Shown here: positions 22,147-23,217 of the stretch, in pieces
Layout: each line of letters starts with the position of its first letter
Numbering within the stretch: position 1 is the stretch's first letter
Source of the DNA: Udaeobacter sp046731855
GTDB taxonomy: Bacteria; Verrucomicrobiota; Verrucomicrobiia; Chthoniobacterales; UBA10450
Reading direction: 5' to 3'
DNA length: 23,217 nucleotides
NCBI GenBank assembly: GCA_046731855.1
Contig: JBKPLX010000246.1
Coordinates: 1 to 23,217, forward strand
Program-made: the position numbers and the translations under genes
The notes under the pieces: model-generated
The model's input: only the letters and a program-made list of their open reading frames with translations
What the model was told of the DNA's origin: nothing
Databases searched by the model: none

Positions 22147-22201
22147 TCCGTTGTTATTACCTCGGAACCATCCACACACCTTTGACTATTAGCGAACATG
22201 A

Positions 22202-22236
22202 GCGACACAAAACGCCCGCGCGCGTGGAAGTGTCGC
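22202..22236 (+). repeat. 18-bp repeat, copy 2, within an inverted repeat
   Basis: CGCGCGTGGAAGTGTCGC at 22219-22236 is identical to copy 1. Here its end GTGTCGC also pairs with GCGACAC at 22202-22208. Confidence 0.8.
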
Positions 22237-22264
22237 AAACAGTGAGTCGACGTGTTTTGCGAGC

Positions 22265-22990
22265 TCAAGGACTGCTGCCCTCAACTACTTTAGTGGTGGA
22301 GTTGGAAATCACCGAGTGGAGAGTATCTACCGTCCCGCTTGGCCACTGGATGGTGAGGGTATTTACGCTAGTTGCCCGACCTAACCCGAAATGGACTGGA
22401 GTATGGTTCTGCCCCATGTAATGCTGCTGTCCGGTGTATTCTCTGAATTGTGTTTCACCTCCGGCAGTTAGCGTAAGTTTAGCGCCAATGCCGCCTCGAT
22501 TGCTCTGTTGTCCTCGGAGCACTACTTTAAGCCAGTTGTTGCCGTTGCCATTATTCCGAAAGAGAAGGTAAGGCCCGGTTTTATTACTTGCTCCGTTGCA
22601 GACAAAAAGATCCAGGAATCCATCGTTGTTGTAATCAATAAAGGAGGCATCACTTCCCGCGCCGCCTTCCTTCGCTTCTACCCCCACTGTAGAAGCGACG
22701 TTAGTAAACGTGCCATCGCCATTGTTATGAAACAGTCGGTTGGCTTTAGCCGTAGAATTTACAACATACAGATCCAAAAAGCCGTCGTTGTCGTAGTCCG
22801 CCCAGGTGGCTCCAACGGCGTTAGCTATATTCACCGCGCCGCTGCGGAGTATGAGGCGCGTTCGTTGCGTCTCGTGCATAACGCGGCCCTTCATGATAGG
22901 CGAGTTGTACTGCGACAGTTCCACGCGCCCGCGCGAGGGAACAAGAAATCCGTGGGCCGCGGTGGTAAAATAACACCCGGCCTTTCCCAA
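22265..22990 (-). pseudogene. C-terminal fragment of an FG-GAP / ASPIC-UnbV (CRTAC1-like) protein
   Basis: The open frame has 241 residues from a TTG. Two FG-GAP/VCBS calcium-loop repeats are seen (WADYDNDGFLDLYVVN near 62, FIDYNNDGFLDLFVCN near 106), then an ASPIC/UnbV domain (NRGGIGAKLTLTAGG...QFREYTGQQHYMGQNHTPVHFGLGRA...LTIQWPSGTV). Whole CRTAC1-like proteins are secreted, several hundred residues long, with many FG-GAP repeats and a signal peptide. Here the N-terminal part is missing and the first 45 residues do not look like the family and include a copy of the 18-bp repeat. So I read it as a 3' gene fragment; a frameshift to sequence beyond the right edge is the alternative. Confidence 0.7.
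22912..22929 (-). repeat. 18-bp repeat, inverted copy
   Basis: On the minus strand GGCGCGTGGAACTGTCGC, 16 of 18 bases as in copies 1 and 2. With copy 2 it forms an inward-facing inverted pair around the ASPIC/UnbV fragment. Confidence 0.7.
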
Positions 22991-23085
22991 TATCGATGTG
23001 CACGTTGATCGCTGGCTACGCCGCGCTTGCGGGGTCGAACGGTCTGCGCGGCGTTGGGTTAGTTAGCCCGATTGCCCGGCCTTTC
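22976..23085. repeat. 11-bp direct repeats flanking a GC-rich hairpin
   Basis: CCCGGCCTTTC occurs at 22976-22986 and 23075-23085. Between them CGCCGCGC (23019-23026) and GCGCGGCG (23046-23053) pair around a 19-base loop, followed by GTTGGGT. Nothing else is seen from here to the right edge. Confidence 0.6.
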
Positions 23086-23217
23086 TATCATAAGTCGAAG
23101 CCGTAATCGTCGTCGTCTCCCTGTGGAAAGGCCGTCACTGCCGTAACCTTAGATGCAAAATCGGTTGCGCCTCCCTGTCTAGTTACGCCTATGTTGCTGT
23201 AACGTTCGCCCCTGCCG

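Overview
The window looks like a bacterial chromosome segment from a soil Verrucomicrobia-type organism (Chthoniobacterales/'Udaeobacter'-like). This is an inference from the mix of gene families: a 17-residue-repeat protein with an S74 chaperone domain, a CadC-type winged-helix gene remnant, ASPIC/UnbV sequence, weak or absent Shine-Dalgarno sites and several TTG/GTG start candidates. No rRNA or marker gene is present to confirm it.

Layout. 1-5479: a ResB-like cytochrome c biogenesis gene cut by the left edge (-), an alpha/beta hydrolase (+), a small YqjD/ElaB-like membrane protein (-), a pdxH-macrodomain pair (-), and a secreted repeat protein ending in an S74 self-cleaving chaperone (-). 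5640-5967 holds a frameshifted winged-helix regulator remnant. 5969-11721 is mostly housekeeping: cysteine desulfurase (-), then hisC, mnmE, pyrD and a SAM methyltransferase (+).

11740-13598 is the regulatory centre of the window. An ECF sigma factor, a one-TM putative anti-sigma protein and a membrane-anchored Spy/CnrX-like sensor overlap by ATGA junctions on the minus strand. A second Spy-like periplasmic protein is read divergently. The gap between them carries two copies of ATTGTAACC-N16-GGTCATT, one facing each way. This suggests an autoregulated envelope or metal-stress circuit similar in architecture to CnrYXH. The divergent gene ends in a strong intrinsic terminator.

13723-19825 has a small two-TM protein (-), a gamma-glutamyltransferase (+) with an in-frame hairpin-rich insertion just before its autoprocessing threonine, a secreted coiled-coil protein (-), and a very large membrane patatin-like phospholipase (-) with an internal tandem duplication.

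19.9-23.2 kb looks like an accessory or rearranged zone. It has a possible methyltransferase N-terminal fragment, 5' halves of tRNA-Arg(TCT) and tRNA-Thr(TGT) that both stop right after the anticodon loop, a PLP-dependent decarboxylase between them, a family of 18-bp repeats, and an FG-GAP/ASPIC-UnbV fragment bracketed by inverted copies of that repeat. Whether this reflects repeated integration or excision, or an assembly artefact, cannot be decided from the sequence alone.
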